Positions 6,090-6,154 of a stretch of 6,154 bases of DNA are shown piece by piece. The notes beneath the pieces are model-generated. The model was not told the DNA's origin. It searched no databases and worked only from the letters and a program-made list of their open reading frames with translations. The stretch covers positions 1 through 6,154 of the forward strand of contig CAZVZK010000289.1 in NCBI GenBank assembly GCA_964630925.1, given 5' to 3'. The translations under genes and the position numbers were made by a program. The DNA is from RGDT01 sp964630925. GTDB taxonomy: Bacteria > Planctomycetota > Planctomycetia > Gemmatales > Gemmataceae. Every line of letters begins with the position of its first letter. Positions within the stretch are counted from its first letter, which is position 1.

Positions 6090-6154
6090 CCCCCCCAGAC
6101 ACCCCCTGCTCCGAAAATTTCGCGTTCAGGGGAGATCAGGGCGCGCACCATCGC

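Larger units (their letters stand above)
5732..6154. other. Non-coding tail downstream of the TPR-CHAT gene
   Basis: No convincing gene lies here. The open frames on both strands are Pro/Arg/Gly-rich, lack ribosome sites, and resemble GC-driven chance frames. There is no T-run after any hairpin, so no classical intrinsic terminator for the TPR-CHAT gene is seen. The region does hold a composite repeat (5771-5823), a TAGACGG pair (6035-6054), a TTGCA tandem array (6074-6089) and a repeated CCCGTACAG (5874-5882 and 6011-6019). A local AT-rich patch at 6113-6120 might belong to a promoter of a gene beyond the right edge. Confidence 0.6.

Noticed and set aside
5903..6151. 82-codon minus-strand open frame at the right edge
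   Set aside because: The product is rich in Pro, Arg and Gly with no recognisable motif. No ribosome site can be checked because the window ends 3 nt beyond its start.
1..6154. CRISPR array, tRNA or rRNA genes
   Set aside because: No regularly spaced repeats and no cloverleaf or rRNA-like sequence were seen on either strand.

Overview
The window is very GC-rich (about 70% by eye) with strong G/C third-position bias. It suggests a Planctomycetota bacterium, possibly of the Gemmataceae/Isosphaeraceae type. This rests on base composition, short hydrophobic signal peptides on four of the five proteins, a planctomycete-style LamG/DUF1080-like protein, and a long TPR-CHAT protein. The lineage is an inference, because there is no rRNA or other phylogenetic marker here.

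Layout: positions 1-55 are AT-richer DNA that abruptly ends the leftmost gene. Four genes then lie head to tail on the minus strand and are transcribed leftward from about 2577. In order they are a zinc-ribbon protein (2577-2035), a secreted LamG/DUF1080-like beta-sandwich protein (2006-1365), a 300-residue secreted protein of unknown family (1295-393), and a 3'-truncated paralogue of that protein (373-50). Gaps of 28, 69 and 19 bp are compatible with one operon. Across an 82-bp divergent intergenic region, one large plus-strand gene (2660-5731) encodes a 1,023-residue protein. It has a signal-peptide-like N-terminus, about eleven 42-residue TPRs, a helical linker and a C-terminal CHAT caspase-like protease domain with both catalytic residues (His823, Cys889). 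The last 420 bp hold no convincing gene, but contain a symmetric direct-repeat/inverted-repeat element (5771-5823) and two short tandem repeats.

How the genes might work together: TPR-CHAT proteins are proteases whose TPR arm senses or recruits a partner and whose CHAT domain cleaves a target. Examples are HetF, Csx29 of type III-E CRISPR-Cas, and the proteases paired with bacterial gasdermins. No gasdermin, Cas protein or STAND NTPase is visible here. This copy appears to be exported, as are three of the four divergent gene products. An extracytoplasmic protease with neighbouring secreted partners or substrates is therefore the most interesting reading, but it rests only on gene proximity and shared export signals.
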